Assembly: GCF_009498525.1 (NCBI RefSeq)
Contig: NZ_QSNT01000002.1
Coordinates: 930,001 to 994,000, forward strand
Reading direction: 5' to 3'
DNA from: Rhizobium sp. ICMP 5592
Lineage (GTDB): Bacteria > Pseudomonadota > Alphaproteobacteria > Rhizobiales > Rhizobiaceae
Length of the DNA stretch: 64,000 nucleotides
The notes under the pieces are model-generated. The model saw nothing but the letters and a program-made list of their open reading frames with translations. It was not told where the DNA came from and made no database searches. This document shows positions 1 through 9,138 of the stretch, piece after piece (positions within the stretch are counted from its first letter, which is position 1; every line of letters starts with the position of its first letter). The translations under genes and the position numbers were made by a program.

Positions 1-885
1 CCGGATGCACTCGTCGCCATCCGTACTGACGATCGTGTGTTGGTGGTTGGCAACGGCCTAACCTCTGCCGACGTCATCGCCTCCCTTACCCTGCGCGGTC
101 ACAGGGGGCCGATCACCGCCATCTCCAGGCGTGGCTTGCGGTCGCGCGGCCATGCGCCGGTGCGGCAGGAATTGTTTGGCGATTTCGTCAGTCGTCCGTC
201 GCGCACCGCGCTCGACCTGTTGCAGCATGTACGCGCCACCATTCGCGAGGCGGAGGCCGAAGGGCGGAGCTGGCATGCCGTCATCGATCAGGTGCGTGCG
301 CAAGGACAGGATTTGTGGCGGGCGATGCCGCTTGGAGAGCGGCGGCGCGTGGTGCGGCATTTGCGGCCCTTCTGGGATGTGCACCGTTTCCGTGTCGCAC
401 CGCAGGTGGAGGCCGTCAGTGAGGAAGCGATTCGGAGCGGCAGGCTGGAGGTGCTCGCAGCCTCCGTCGCGTCCGTGGAGGCAAAGGATGCGGCGATTGA
501 TTGTCGGCTCGATCTTAGCCATTCGGCCGGCAGCATCGATCGTCAGTTCGATGCGGTCGTGGTAACGACCGGGCCGGGCCATCGCGGTATATTGGAAACG
601 CAAGGCTGGATCGGTGCACTTGCCGATGCAGGCTATCTCGCCATCGACGCGACGCGCCTCGGCCTTGCTTGCAATACGACATCCCAGGCACAGGGGCCGG
701 ATGGCGCGGTGTCGCCGTCGCTGTTCATTTCCGGGCCGTTGGCGCGGGGAACTTTCGGCGAGCTCATGGGGCTGCCGGAAGTGGTCGAGCATGGCGTCTT
801 CGTCGCGGGGCAAGTGGCGTCGGCAATCGGCGACTATGAAAACCGCAGGCACGATAGGCCGCATTTCGATATCAGCGCCGCGTAA
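1..885 (+). CDS. FAD/NAD(P)-binding protein, C-terminal part (5-prime truncated by window)
   Basis: The frame is open from the first base, so the gene starts upstream. The visible part begins with a Rossmann-type segment (VLVVGNGLTSADV) and continues with a helical region rich in Arg and Trp. The C-terminal part has the VVTTGPG strand typical of class B flavin oxidoreductases and an LFISGPLARG segment. It resembles the C-terminal two thirds of the protein at 4009-5424, in the order SRRG, HA/HT, WHAVI/WQSVM, LWR, RHLR and GPL, so the two are paralogues of the YdhS-like FAD/NAD(P)-binding family. The substrate is unknown. It lies upstream of an Rrf2 regulator and an SfnB-like enzyme, which suggests sulfur metabolism; this is inference. 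Confidence 0.8.
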   Translation, partial: PDALVAIRTDDRVLVVGNGLTSADVIASLTLRGHRGPITAISRRGLRSRGHAPVRQELFGDFVSRPSRTALDLLQHVRATIREAEAEGRSWHAVIDQVRAQGQDLWRAMPLGERRRVVRHLRPFWDVHRFRVAPQVEAVSEEAIRSGRLEVLAASVASVEAKDAAIDCRLDLSHSAGSIDRQFDAVVVTTGPGHRGILETQGWIGALADAGYLAIDATRLGLACNTTSQAQGPDGAVSPSLFISGPLARGTFGELMGLPEVVEHGVFVAGQVASAIGDYENRRHDRPHFDISAA

Positions 886-1088
886 AGGCAAGAAAAACTG
901 CAAAATCGTTGCTTCGGCGATACAATTGCCTAAATTTACTCATATAAACTATACAATTTGTGAGTTATTGTCTTGTTCGTTAAAGGTAGCGGGATTACTT
1001 CCGTGGCTAATAATGACAGGATCGGCGGCCGAGTCTCGACCGGTTAGCCGGGCTCCCAACAACCGAACTTGTAGTAAAGCGGACAGCG
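886..1088. promoter_or_regulatory. AT-rich intergenic region upstream of the Rrf2 regulator
   Basis: About 200 bases, clearly more AT-rich than the surroundings between 915 and 1000. An imperfect dyad, CTCA...TGAG, lies at about 938-963. It probably holds the promoter, and possibly an operator, of the Rrf2-family gene at 1089. No start site can be fixed from sequence alone. Confidence 0.35.
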
Positions 1089-1559
1089 ATGCTCACGAAA
1101 AAAGGAAAATACGGGTTGAAGGCGCTGGTGGATCTGGCACGCCTCGCGCCGGGCGAGACTGCGTTCATCAACGACATTGCTTCGCGTAACAATATCCCGA
1201 AGAAATTCCTGGACACCATCCTGCTGGAATTGCGCAATGCCGGCGTGCTGCGTTCGAAGAAGGGGCCGGGCGGCGGCTATTCGCTGTCACGTCTCGCTTC
1301 CGAGATTCGCATCGGCCATGTCATCCGCACGCTCGACGGCCCGCTCGCGCCGATCCGCTGTGCCAGCCGCACCGCCTACGAGGCCTGCGACGATTGCGCC
1401 GATCCGGAGCGCTGTCATGTGCGGCGCTCCATGACGGAAGTCCGTGATGCGATCGCCGACATTCTCGACAACATGACGCTGGAGCAGTTCGTCGCCGGCG
1501 GTGGGCCGGGGATCGATACCGACGAGCGGGAAGACTATCGCGCTTCGAATGTCGGCTGA
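1089..1559 (+). CDS. Rrf2-family transcriptional regulator with four-cysteine motif
   Basis: A 156-residue DNA-binding protein. The N-terminal winged helix-turn-helix (residues about 1-70) contains the Rrf2 signature RSKKGPGGGYSLSR. Four cysteines (C91, C100, C103, C109; spacing C-x8-C-x2-C-x5-C) lie where IscR, NsrR or RirA bind an Fe-S cluster, so a redox or iron/sulfur-sensing role is plausible. Its sequence differs from RirA. It is convergent with the SfnB-like gene, with a hairpin terminator between them. Its targets may include that gene and the FAD/NAD(P)-binding genes on either side; this is inference from position only. Confidence 0.85.
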   Translation: MLTKKGKYGLKALVDLARLAPGETAFINDIASRNNIPKKFLDTILLELRNAGVLRSKKGPGGGYSLSRLASEIRIGHVIRTLDGPLAPIRCASRTAYEACDDCADPERCHVRRSMTEVRDAIADILDNMTLEQFVAGGGPGIDTDEREDYRASNVG

Positions 1560-1587
1560 GATATCAGCCCGAACATTTTAGATATCT

Positions 1588-1617
1588 CCGCCGGCTCTAA
1601 GCCGGCGGTTTGCGTTT
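1588..1617 (+). terminator. Rho-independent terminator after the Rrf2 gene
   Basis: Perfect 8-bp stem CCGCCGGC/GCCGGCGG with a 5-base loop, followed by TTTGCGTTT. It lies between two convergent genes and may act in both directions. Confidence 0.75.
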
Positions 1618-2834
1618 CAAGGCGACCAGTTCTTTGGTGGCGTGACGCCGTTCAGATAATAATTGCCGACGAGATGATATTTCCAGCGGGTGGGATCCTG
1701 CAGCGTGTGGGTTCGGGCATTGCGCCAATGACGGTCGAGATTGAGGCCGATGCGCGTGGATGCGGTGCCGGCGAGTTCGAACAGCGTGTTCGAGGCTTCG
1801 ATGGCGATTTCCGTCGTCAGCGTCGTTGCGGCCGCCACGGCAAGCGTGGCGTCGATCACATGGTCTTCGGTCGGATTGATCTGAGCGATATCGATTTTCC
1901 GGCCCGCGCGCTCCAGCAATGCCGCCGCCGCCTCAATGCGGATGGCGATCTGGCCGATCTTCGCGATGGTCAGCGGATCGTCCGCCGCGCGCTCGACGCC
2001 GCTGTTCATCCAGGGACGGGCGCTGGTCTTCACGAATTCCACGGTTTCGGCGAAGGCGGCCCGGGCAATGCCGAGATCGATGCCGGCATGGATGATCTGA
2101 TCCACCGGACCAATGGTCGTTGGCCGTTCGAAACCTGCGTGATGCGCAAGGACGGCGTCGGCGTTGACATAGACATTGTGCAGGATGGTCGTGCCGCTGC
2201 CGGAGGTACGCTGGCCGAAACCGTCCCAGTCGTCGATGATCTGGATGCCTTCGGTGCTGCGCGGGGTGAGGGAGATGGTCTGTTCATCCCGCGCATCGAG
2301 CGCCGAGATTGCGATCCAGTCGGCGAAAAGCACGCCGGCGGCATAGGATTTGCGGCCATTGACTCGATGACCAAGCCCATCCTGCGTCAGGCGGGTGTTG
2401 TCTTGTCCTGTCGTTGCCGTGCCAGGTTCGGAGAGGGCGTTGCCGAAGCGATCGCCGGCCAGCGCCCTGGCGAAGAAGAGGTCCCGCTGCTCTTCGCTGC
2501 CGCCGGTGCGCAGCGCTTCGAGAATGTAGAAATGGTTCCGTGCAATTTCGGCGATCGAGGGATCGGCCTCAGCCAGGATGGCGACGATTTCGGCGAGAAT
2601 GGAGTTGGAGATGTCGAGGCCGTCATATTCAGAGGGTGTGGTGATGCCGAGCAGTCCGGATTGAGACAGGGCCTCCGCTTCTTCGTATGGGAGCACGCGG
2701 TTGATGTCACGGTCACTTGCCTGCTGCGCGAAACGGGCGGCCAGCAATCGGGCGATCTGCAGCGCTTCCTCTTCGCTTTGAATGCGGTGTGCGAGCGGCC
2801 TGACATGCTCGTGCAACTGCGAAACAGTTCCCAT
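1617..2834 (-). CDS. SfnB-like acyl-CoA-dehydrogenase-family flavoprotein
   Basis: 405 residues with the full acyl-CoA dehydrogenase fold: a helical N-terminal domain, a central beta domain (LSEPGTATTGQDN, then a GRKSYAAG segment) and a C-terminal helical bundle ending in RNARTHTLQDPTRWKYHLVGNYYLNG. That C-terminus matches the SfnB/DszC type of reduced-flavin monooxygenase rather than true acyl-CoA dehydrogenases. Such proteins act in acquiring sulfur from sulfones or sulfonates. The start ATG is preceded by a GGAG. An adjacent convergent Rrf2 regulator is consistent with control by sulfur or iron status. The substrate cannot be told from sequence. Confidence 0.8.
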   Translation of the reverse strand: MGTVSQLHEHVRPLAHRIQSEEEALQIARLLAARFAQQASDRDINRVLPYEEAEALSQSGLLGITTPSEYDGLDISNSILAEIVAILAEADPSIAEIARNHFYILEALRTGGSEEQRDLFFARALAGDRFGNALSEPGTATTGQDNTRLTQDGLGHRVNGRKSYAAGVLFADWIAISALDARDEQTISLTPRSTEGIQIIDDWDGFGQRTSGSGTTILHNVYVNADAVLAHHAGFERPTTIGPVDQIIHAGIDLGIARAAFAETVEFVKTSARPWMNSGVERAADDPLTIAKIGQIAIRIEAAAALLERAGRKIDIAQINPTEDHVIDATLAVAAATTLTTEIAIEASNTLFELAGTASTRIGLNLDRHWRNARTHTLQDPTRWKYHLVGNYYLNGVTPPKNWSP

Positions 2835-3030
2835 TCATCACTCCACCAGCCGATGGTATAATCAGTGACCTAGCGGCGCTAAATCGATAAGCTCTTAATT
2901 TCTATGGATGTAGTGTACATTAGATTTTCTTTGCTTATCCTGATTTCACTGCTCGGCATAATAGGCATCGAATGGAGAAATTGTAAGCGTGCGGCTCGGC
3001 GAGCCGCCGATTGCCATCCAGGAGAGCGCC

Positions 3031-3630
3031 ATGGTTGCGACATTGATCGTTCCCGGTCTGAACGGCTCCGCCGAGGGGCACTGGCAGCGCCATTGGGCGC
3101 GTGATCATGCTGCTGCGACCATCGTCCGTCAGGCCTCCTGGGCAAGGCCGGTACTCAAGGATTGGCTGGCGACATTGGAAACCGAACTGGAACGGGCCGG
3201 GGAAGCCTGGCTCGTCACCCACAGTCTCGGATGCCTGCTTGCCGCAAACCTCGCAAATCGGCCTGCTGCGTGTCATGTGAAAGGTGCTTTTCTGGTCGCG
3301 CCTTGCGACCTCGGGCGGACGGAGCGGTTGCATCCGGGCGCCATCGATTTCGGCACGATGCCGACCGAGCCCCTGCCGTTTCCGAGCCTTGTCGTCGGCA
3401 GCCGGGACGATCCCTATATGGATTTTGCTGCACTTTGCGGCTTTGCCGCGCACTGGGGCAGCGAGTTTCATGATCTCGGCCATGCCGGCCACATCAATAT
3501 TGCCAGCGGTTTCGGTCGCTGGGAGCAGGGCTATCGGTTGTTTTCCGACTTCGCCAAGCCGCTTGAAAACCAAAGGAATAAGCGCGCAAGACCGCGATTG
3601 CACGATGTCTTGTGTCCGGCCATGTCGTAG
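3031..3630 (+). CDS. RBBP9/YdeN-type alpha/beta hydrolase
   Basis: 199 residues. The N-terminus VPGLNGSAEGHWQRHW is the RBBP9-family signature. The nucleophile elbow is HSLGC (Ser near residue 70), a late Asp lies in GSRDDPY, and a catalytic His in LGHAGHIN. Together these form a complete Ser-Asp-His triad. The ATG at 3031 was chosen because AGGAGA lies 5-8 bases upstream; an in-frame GTG at 2989 has no comparable site. It is a small cytoplasmic serine hydrolase of unknown substrate, transcribed divergently from the SfnB-like gene. Confidence 0.85.
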   Translation: MVATLIVPGLNGSAEGHWQRHWARDHAAATIVRQASWARPVLKDWLATLETELERAGEAWLVTHSLGCLLAANLANRPAACHVKGAFLVAPCDLGRTERLHPGAIDFGTMPTEPLPFPSLVVGSRDDPYMDFAALCGFAAHWGSEFHDLGHAGHINIASGFGRWEQGYRLFSDFAKPLENQRNKRARPRLHDVLCPAMS

Positions 3631-3651
3631 GTATGAGCCGCCATTAGAAAC

Positions 3652-3681
3652 GCCGGTCGCAAGAAAGCGCTTGCTACCGGC
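3652..3681 (+). terminator. Terminator after the serine hydrolase gene
   Basis: Interrupted stem GCCGGT-c-GCAAG / CTTGC-t-ACCGGC with a 6-base loop, followed by GCATTTTCG. It separates the hydrolase from the leader of the next gene. Confidence 0.65.
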
Positions 3682-3783
3682 GCATTTTCGCGCTTTCATA
3701 TACGACTAAATAAGTAGACTATATGAGCAACCACATTCCTCCGGGCCGAAGAGCTCGCAGCGTGAAGGTTGACGAAGGGAACA

Positions 3784-3861
3784 GGGTTTCGTGCTGGAAC
3801 GGAAACCCGCCTGAAGCATCCCTCTTTCGGATGAGAGCCGAAGTGGGAAATGCGCTTCAGG
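3784..3861 (+). ncRNA. Hairpin-rich 5-prime leader of the FAD/NAD(P)-binding gene
   Basis: Between the terminator at 3652-3681 and the ATG at 4009 are about 330 bases with no convincing gene. The core holds a perfect 7-bp hairpin (GGGTTTC/GAAACCC, 3784-3808) followed directly by a nested structure: outer stem CCTGAAGC/GCTTCAGG (3810-3817 with 3854-3861) and inner hairpin CTTTCGG/CCGAAG. A further short stem, GCGGC/GCCGC, lies near 3912-3934. This looks like a structured RNA leader or a small RNA. I do not recognise its class. Confidence 0.4.
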
Positions 3862-4008
3862 TTCAAGGAACCAAAGCGGCCCTTGTGTGTTTACGGGCGC
3901 GCGGCGTTCTCGCGGCCGGATGGCTGTGAGCCGCATGAGGTTCACCGGCAAAGTATCAGTATGCCCTTAGAAAAGCATGATCGACCACCTCGTCCCCCAG
4001 GAGTTGAT

Positions 4009-5424
4009 ATGACGGTTCAGGGATTTTTCTCCGCCAAGGCAAACGCCGCGGCACAGGCCTATGGAATACCGCGCATCGCCGTCATCGGCCGCGGCTTTTC
4101 CGGCATGATGATGGCGATCGCCTTGATGAAGACGGTGCGGACGCCCTTTCACCTGCAGCTTTTCGACCCGAATTCCAGCGTCAGCGGTGGTCAGGCGCTG
4201 GCCTCCGGGCATAGCAGCGAAATCCTCAACAGCCGCGTGCGCGATCTTTCGGTCTCCGCCGGCGATCCAGACGATTTCAACGACTGGCTCTGTAGCAACG
4301 CCCCGTTCCGTAGTGCCGTACCGGCGGCGATACCGGGATTTCTGCAGATCTTCGTGCCGAAGAGCATTTTCAGCGATTATGTCTATCAGCGCTTTTCCGA
4401 GGCGCTGTCTTCGCGACGCGATATTACGGTGCAGGTCAGCGGCGAGACGGTGGTCGGCCTTCGCCGTGGGCGTGGCGGCCGTTTTTTCGTGGAAAGCGCT
4501 GGTGTCTCCAACCCGCTGTTCGACATGGTGGTCCTGGCGACCGGCTACGGCATTGCCGATGACCAGCCGCAGAGCGGCGAGCCCGTGGCAACGCCGACGA
4601 CAGTGCGGGCGCGCCGCCTGGTGTCACGCCCCCATACGGTCTTGCTCGGCAGCGGTCTACGCGTCGTCGATCGGCTATTGCAGATGCGCGACAGCGGTTA
4701 TGACGGCCAGATCACCCTCGTTTCCAGACGAGGCTTCCTGCCGCAGAGCCACACCCGCAGCAATGCCGATCCCGTCTTTCCTGCCGAAGCGATGCCCAGC
4801 AATCTCAGCGAGATCGTTCACTTCATTCGCGCGGCTTGCGAAAATGCCGAGGCCAGCGGGCAAAGCTGGCAATCGGTCATGAACGGCCTGCGCAAGCATG
4901 CGCGTTCGCTTTGGCGCTCGCTGCCGGCGGGCCAGAAGCAGCAATTCAACCGCCATCTGCGCGCCCTCTACGACAGCCATCGCAATCGTCTGCCGGAGGC
5001 GCTGCATGTCCGGCTGCAACAGGAACTCGCGGAGGGCAACACGTTGTTGCGTCGCGGGCACTTCCTGCGGCGTACGCCGACCGGCTTGACGATGAGGCCG
5101 GCCGGCCAGCAGGGTATCGAGCAGATCTACGCCGACGAGGTGATCGACTGCCGCTGCCAGGCGCCCGATCTGACCACGCCGCTGACGCAGAGCCTGATCG
5201 ATGCTGGCCTCGCCATGCCGGACGAACTCGGCCTCGGCCTTGCCGTTGAGGCCACCGGCGCGCTTTCGGTGGATGGTCGGACGACCGACGGGCTTTTCGC
5301 TGTGGGGCCGCTAGGACTTGGGAGCCTGCCGGACATCGATCTGGTGCCGGAGATCGTGATGCAGGCCTATGCGGCGGCGGAAGGCGTTGCGGCGCGGTTC
5401 TATCCGCAATGCAAGGCAGTGTAA
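4009..5424 (+). CDS. FAD/NAD(P)-binding protein (YdhS-like), full length
   Basis: 471 residues. The N-terminal Rossmann motif IAVIGRGFSGMMMAIAL binds FAD. A second strand, VVLATGYG, and a central NAD(P)-type segment, TVLLGSGLRVVD, follow. The C-terminal third has the repeated Arg/Trp-rich helical region shared with the protein at 1-885, ending in GLFAVGPLGLGSLPDIDLVPE. The start at 4009 has AGGAG 6 bases upstream; an open frame extends to 3850, but that part reads through the structured leader. Probably a cytoplasmic flavoprotein of unknown substrate; relatives are often annotated as hydroxyacylglutathione hydrolase-like or simply FAD/NAD(P)-binding. Confidence 0.8.
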   Translation: MTVQGFFSAKANAAAQAYGIPRIAVIGRGFSGMMMAIALMKTVRTPFHLQLFDPNSSVSGGQALASGHSSEILNSRVRDLSVSAGDPDDFNDWLCSNAPFRSAVPAAIPGFLQIFVPKSIFSDYVYQRFSEALSSRRDITVQVSGETVVGLRRGRGGRFFVESAGVSNPLFDMVVLATGYGIADDQPQSGEPVATPTTVRARRLVSRPHTVLLGSGLRVVDRLLQMRDSGYDGQITLVSRRGFLPQSHTRSNADPVFPAEAMPSNLSEIVHFIRAACENAEASGQSWQSVMNGLRKHARSLWRSLPAGQKQQFNRHLRALYDSHRNRLPEALHVRLQQELAEGNTLLRRGHFLRRTPTGLTMRPAGQQGIEQIYADEVIDCRCQAPDLTTPLTQSLIDAGLAMPDELGLGLAVEATGALSVDGRTTDGLFAVGPLGLGSLPDIDLVPEIVMQAYAAAEGVAARFYPQCKAV

Positions 5425-5595
5425 TAGCTATCGCTGGTCAAGGGTGGCACATGGTCAGGTACGCACGTTCAAGAGAGCTGCCAATCGGCATCGCCTTTAT
5501 ACTGATCCGGCGAAAAGGATGAGTAGTGGTGAACTCGCCATTGCCGCCATGGGCTTGTGGACCTATCTCCCGAGGGCAGAGTTGGGAGACAGGCA

Positions 5596-6156
5596 ATGGC
5601 AGCAAAGCCGATCGTTTGTACGCCGGAAGAGGTATTGAGCTTCTGGTTCGAGGAATGCGCGAGCGAGGACTGGTTTCGCGCGACCATCGAACTTGACGAA
5701 GAGATCGGTCGTCGGTTTCGCGCCACGCATCTGGCTCTGGCGGCAGGAGTGACCGACCTCTGGCGGGCAACGCCAGGAAACCGGCTGGCCGCAATCATTG
5801 TCCTCGATCAATTCCCCCGCAATCTCTATCGCGGCACTCCGCTTGCTTTCGCAACCGACGGCTTGGCCTTGCGGGAGGCGAAAGCGGCCCTGGAGGCCGG
5901 CGCGGACCGGGAGATGCCGGCGGAATGGCGGATATTCCTCTATTTACCGTTCGAGCATGCTGAGAATCTTGCCGAGCAGGATCGTTCGGTTGCGCTTTTT
6001 CATGCGCTCGGCCTGGATGAGCAGATCGACTATGCGCTTCGGCATCGCGCCGTTATTGCCACCTACGGCCGTTTCCCACATCGCAACGCCATGCTTGGGC
6101 GCGTATCGACAGAGGCCGAGGAAGAGTATCTCGCCCGTCCGGGAGCGGGTTTCTAA
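5596..6156 (+). CDS. DUF924 family protein
   Basis: 186 residues, helical throughout. The family pattern is clear: VLSFWFEE at the N-terminus, then LAAIIVLDQFPRNLYRGTPLAFATD, FLYLPFEHAE and FGRFPHRNA-type (YGRFPHRNAMLGR) segments. These proteins have a TPR-like fold and no established reaction. The ATG at 5596 follows GGGAGACAGG; the open frame extends 13 codons further upstream without a better site. It appears to be a single-gene unit between the flavoprotein and the channel gene. Confidence 0.85.
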   Translation: MAAKPIVCTPEEVLSFWFEECASEDWFRATIELDEEIGRRFRATHLALAAGVTDLWRATPGNRLAAIIVLDQFPRNLYRGTPLAFATDGLALREAKAALEAGADREMPAEWRIFLYLPFEHAENLAEQDRSVALFHALGLDEQIDYALRHRAVIATYGRFPHRNAMLGRVSTEAEEEYLARPGAGF

Positions 6157-6333
6157 GGGGATAAGGGCGGCAAATGCCTTTCTGTCGCCTTTCTTTGCCT
6201 TACAAGGCTTACGCGTAGGGACTATGAAATGCGCAATCTCAGTATTGGGTTGATTCCGTTCTTTCATTTCTTCCGCGCGGCGAATCCGTTTATTGAGGCC
6301 GCCAGCGACTTTATCCGCGACGAGGAGCTTTGC

Positions 6334-8925
6334 TTGCGCCTGCTGAAACACCGCCTCCGTTTTCTGTCCTTGCTGCTTTTGGGATTGAGCTTTGCCGTGA
6401 TGGCAAATCCTTTGGCGGGCGGGCATGTTTTCGCGCAGGATCAGCAACAGGTACAGCCGGCCCAGCAATCGGATCAGCCCGCGCAATCGCCGCCGCTCGC
6501 CAATGGTTTGCTGGACGCCGCGGTGGCTGATCTCAACAAGGCGAAGAAGGATTTCTCCTCGATCGAGGACGCTTCCAAGAACGAAGGTGCGGACGACGAT
6601 ACGCTGGTGGCATTGTCCGGTCGGGCCGACGATCTCAATCGTTCCGTCGCGGCGCTCTCCGCGCGGTTGAAGCCACGCTTTGCCGAGATCGATACGCGTC
6701 TGACGCAGCTCGGTGCTGCTCCCAAGGAAGGGCAGCCGCCGGAAGCACCGATCGTCACCCAGGAACGTGACCGGCTCACCGCCGAACGCTCGCAGATCAG
6801 CGCCGTTACCCTTGACGTCGACAATCTTGTCGCGGCGACCAACCATCTCTCCATGCAGCTCGTCGAAATGCGCCGCAAGCTGTTCGCCGAAACGCTGTTC
6901 AAGCGCACAGGGATTTCCGCCGGAACCTTCGAGGATGCGGGAACGGCGTTCGTCGATGAGGGCGTAAAGTTCAGCGACGCGATCACAAGCTGGATCGGCT
7001 TTGTGGTGAAGGCAAAGCTTGGGTCGCTCCTTGCCGCCGTCTTTCTGTCGCTCACCGCAGCCATGATTTTCCTGTTGGGCGGCTACCGGCTATTCGGACG
7101 TTATTACGTCCGGGACGAAAATATCGAGAATCCACCTTATATCAGTCGTCTCTCCGTTGCCTTCTGGTCGACATTGATCCGAACGCTGTCGCTGGCCGCC
7201 TTTCTCGTCACGTCCTTTTTGAGCCTTTCGAACTTCAACGTGCTGCGGCCGGATATTGCGCCGGTACTGGCGGCCTTCTTCGGCTTCATCTGGCTCGTCT
7301 ATTTCGTCGGTCGCTTGAGCAATGCCGTTTTTGCGCCTTTCAGGCCGCATTGGCGGCTGGTCAAGCTGTCGAACAAGGGTGCGACGTCGCTGAGCTGGTG
7401 CATGCAGGCCATGGCTGTCGTCAACGGTCTGGATTATGTCTTCGACCGCATCAGTGAATCCATGGGGTCGCCTGTCGTTGTCACGGTGGCGAAGAGTTTC
7501 TTCGCCGCGCTGTTGATCGGCCTGATCCTGATCACGTCCTCCTTCGGCAAGCCCATTCTTGCCAAGAGCGGCGATCCGGATGCCCCCGGCCGTCGCTGGC
7601 CGCACGGCATGGCGATCATCCTTCGGGTACTCGGGACGTTGCTGATCTTTACGGCGGTCATCGGCTATGTCGGTCTGGCGCGCTTCATCGCGACGCAGCT
7701 GATCATGACCAGCGCTGTTTTGGCCACCATGTATCTCGGCTTCCAGTTGGGTAAGGCGGTGTCCCGCCAGGGTGTTTTCGCCGAGACGATCATCGGGCGT
7801 TTTCTTGAGAACCGCTTCAAACTCGGTGATGTGGCACTCGATCAGGCTGGGCTTGTTGCCGGCCTCGCGACTTATGCGATTGCGCTTTTGACCGGTATTC
7901 CCCTGATCCTGTTGTCCTGGGGTTTCCATATCCAAGACCTGGAGTTGTTCGCCTATCGGCTGTTCACCGAGATCCGCATCGGCAATATGTCGATTTCGCT
8001 GGTCGGTATCCTCGCAGGCGTCCTGCTGTTTGCCGGCGGTTATCTGGTGACGCGCTGGTTCCAGCGCTGGCTGGACGGCAATGTCATGGCGCGGGGCCAG
8101 ATGGACCTGGGCGTGCGCAATTCGGTCAAGACCGGTATTGGCTATCTCGGTATCGCGCTGGCGGCTATCTTTGCCATTTCGGCGGCGGGCATCGACCTGT
8201 CGAGCCTGGCGCTCGTCGCCAGCGCGCTTTCGGTCGGTATCGGTTTCGGCCTGCAGAATATCGTGTCGAACTTCGTCTCGGGTCTGATCCTTCTTGTAGA
8301 ACGGCCCTTCAAGGTCGGTGACTGGATCGTTTCGGGCGCCTCGGAAGGCATCGTCAAGCGCATCTCGGTGCGCGCCACCGAGATCGAGACCTTCCGCAAG
8401 CAGTCGATCATCGTGCCGAATTCGGAGCTGATCAATGCTTCCGTCGGCAACTGGACGCACCGCAACCGTCTGGCACGCTCGGAAATTCCGGTTTCCGTCA
8501 GCTTTGAATCCGATCCCAGGAAGGTGATGGATATCCTGCTGGAACTGGTGCGCAGCGTCCCGAAGGTGTTGAGAAACCCGGAGCCGCATGTCGAATTCCT
8601 GCGCTTTGGCCCATCTTCGCTCGATTTCGAGATGCGCTTCTATCTCTCGGATCTCTCCGACGGCATGGAGATCCGCAACAATCTGCGGATCGAGATCCTC
8701 CGGCGGTTTCGCGAGGAAGGGATTTCCATTCCCTATCCGCATCAGGAACTGCACATTGTTCGTGATGGCAAGCGGGGCAAACCGAGCAGCATTCTCGCAG
8801 AATCGGCTGATGGGCCGGAAGATGAGAGCGTCGAGGTTGTGAAGGACGTTACTCCCCGCGCCGAGGAACGGTCGCCGGAAACCAAAAGCGCCGGGCGTCG
8901 CCATGGCAGGACACCGGCAGAGTGA
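6334..8925 (+). CDS. Large MscS-family mechanosensitive channel (DUF3772 type)
   Basis: A TTG start at 6334 with GAGGAG six bases upstream gives 863 residues beginning with a typical signal sequence (MRLLKHRLRFLSLLLLGLSF ... FAQD). An in-frame ATG at 6229 would add 35 residues ahead of it and lacks a clear ribosome site. A periplasmic coiled-coil region covers about residues 30-240. Several membrane helices follow, then the C-terminal MscS core (GIDLSSLALVASALSVGIGFGLQNIVSNFVSGLILLVERPFKVGDWI), which is the pore helix and beta domain. The role is release of solutes on hypo-osmotic shock, in the inner membrane. The C-terminal tail is hydrophilic. Confidence 0.88.
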   Translation: MRLLKHRLRFLSLLLLGLSFAVMANPLAGGHVFAQDQQQVQPAQQSDQPAQSPPLANGLLDAAVADLNKAKKDFSSIEDASKNEGADDDTLVALSGRADDLNRSVAALSARLKPRFAEIDTRLTQLGAAPKEGQPPEAPIVTQERDRLTAERSQISAVTLDVDNLVAATNHLSMQLVEMRRKLFAETLFKRTGISAGTFEDAGTAFVDEGVKFSDAITSWIGFVVKAKLGSLLAAVFLSLTAAMIFLLGGYRLFGRYYVRDENIENPPYISRLSVAFWSTLIRTLSLAAFLVTSFLSLSNFNVLRPDIAPVLAAFFGFIWLVYFVGRLSNAVFAPFRPHWRLVKLSNKGATSLSWCMQAMAVVNGLDYVFDRISESMGSPVVVTVAKSFFAALLIGLILITSSFGKPILAKSGDPDAPGRRWPHGMAIILRVLGTLLIFTAVIGYVGLARFIATQLIMTSAVLATMYLGFQLGKAVSRQGVFAETIIGRFLENRFKLGDVALDQAGLVAGLATYAIALLTGIPLILLSWGFHIQDLELFAYRLFTEIRIGNMSISLVGILAGVLLFAGGYLVTRWFQRWLDGNVMARGQMDLGVRNSVKTGIGYLGIALAAIFAISAAGIDLSSLALVASALSVGIGFGLQNIVSNFVSGLILLVERPFKVGDWIVSGASEGIVKRISVRATEIETFRKQSIIVPNSELINASVGNWTHRNRLARSEIPVSVSFESDPRKVMDILLELVRSVPKVLRNPEPHVEFLRFGPSSLDFEMRFYLSDLSDGMEIRNNLRIEILRRFREEGISIPYPHQELHIVRDGKRGKPSSILAESADGPEDESVEVVKDVTPRAEERSPETKSAGRRHGRTPAE

Positions 8926-9138
8926 TGTGATCGGAACGGGTGCGCGCTGCCGCCCGTCTCAAATCAGAAAATCGAAAGTATAGAACAGGGATGTTCCGGT
9001 TTCGAAAGACTAGGGCATCACCCGGTGTCCAGATGGCTGCTTTCTTCATCTATGGGAAACCAGTCGACTTAACAAATACTCAAAGGCTTTGCTGTAGAAA
9101 CTCGGACGAGGCGGAGTTTCTATTAGCAGGTTTTTATC

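Noticed and set aside
3723..3929. A 68-codon ORF in the leader of the flavoprotein gene
   Set aside because: No ribosome site, and it runs through the hairpins; RNA structure explains the region better.
3905..3960. Group II intron domain V
   Set aside because: Only half of the domain V pattern (GAGCCGCATGAGG) is present, with no complementary half and no reverse transcriptase gene.
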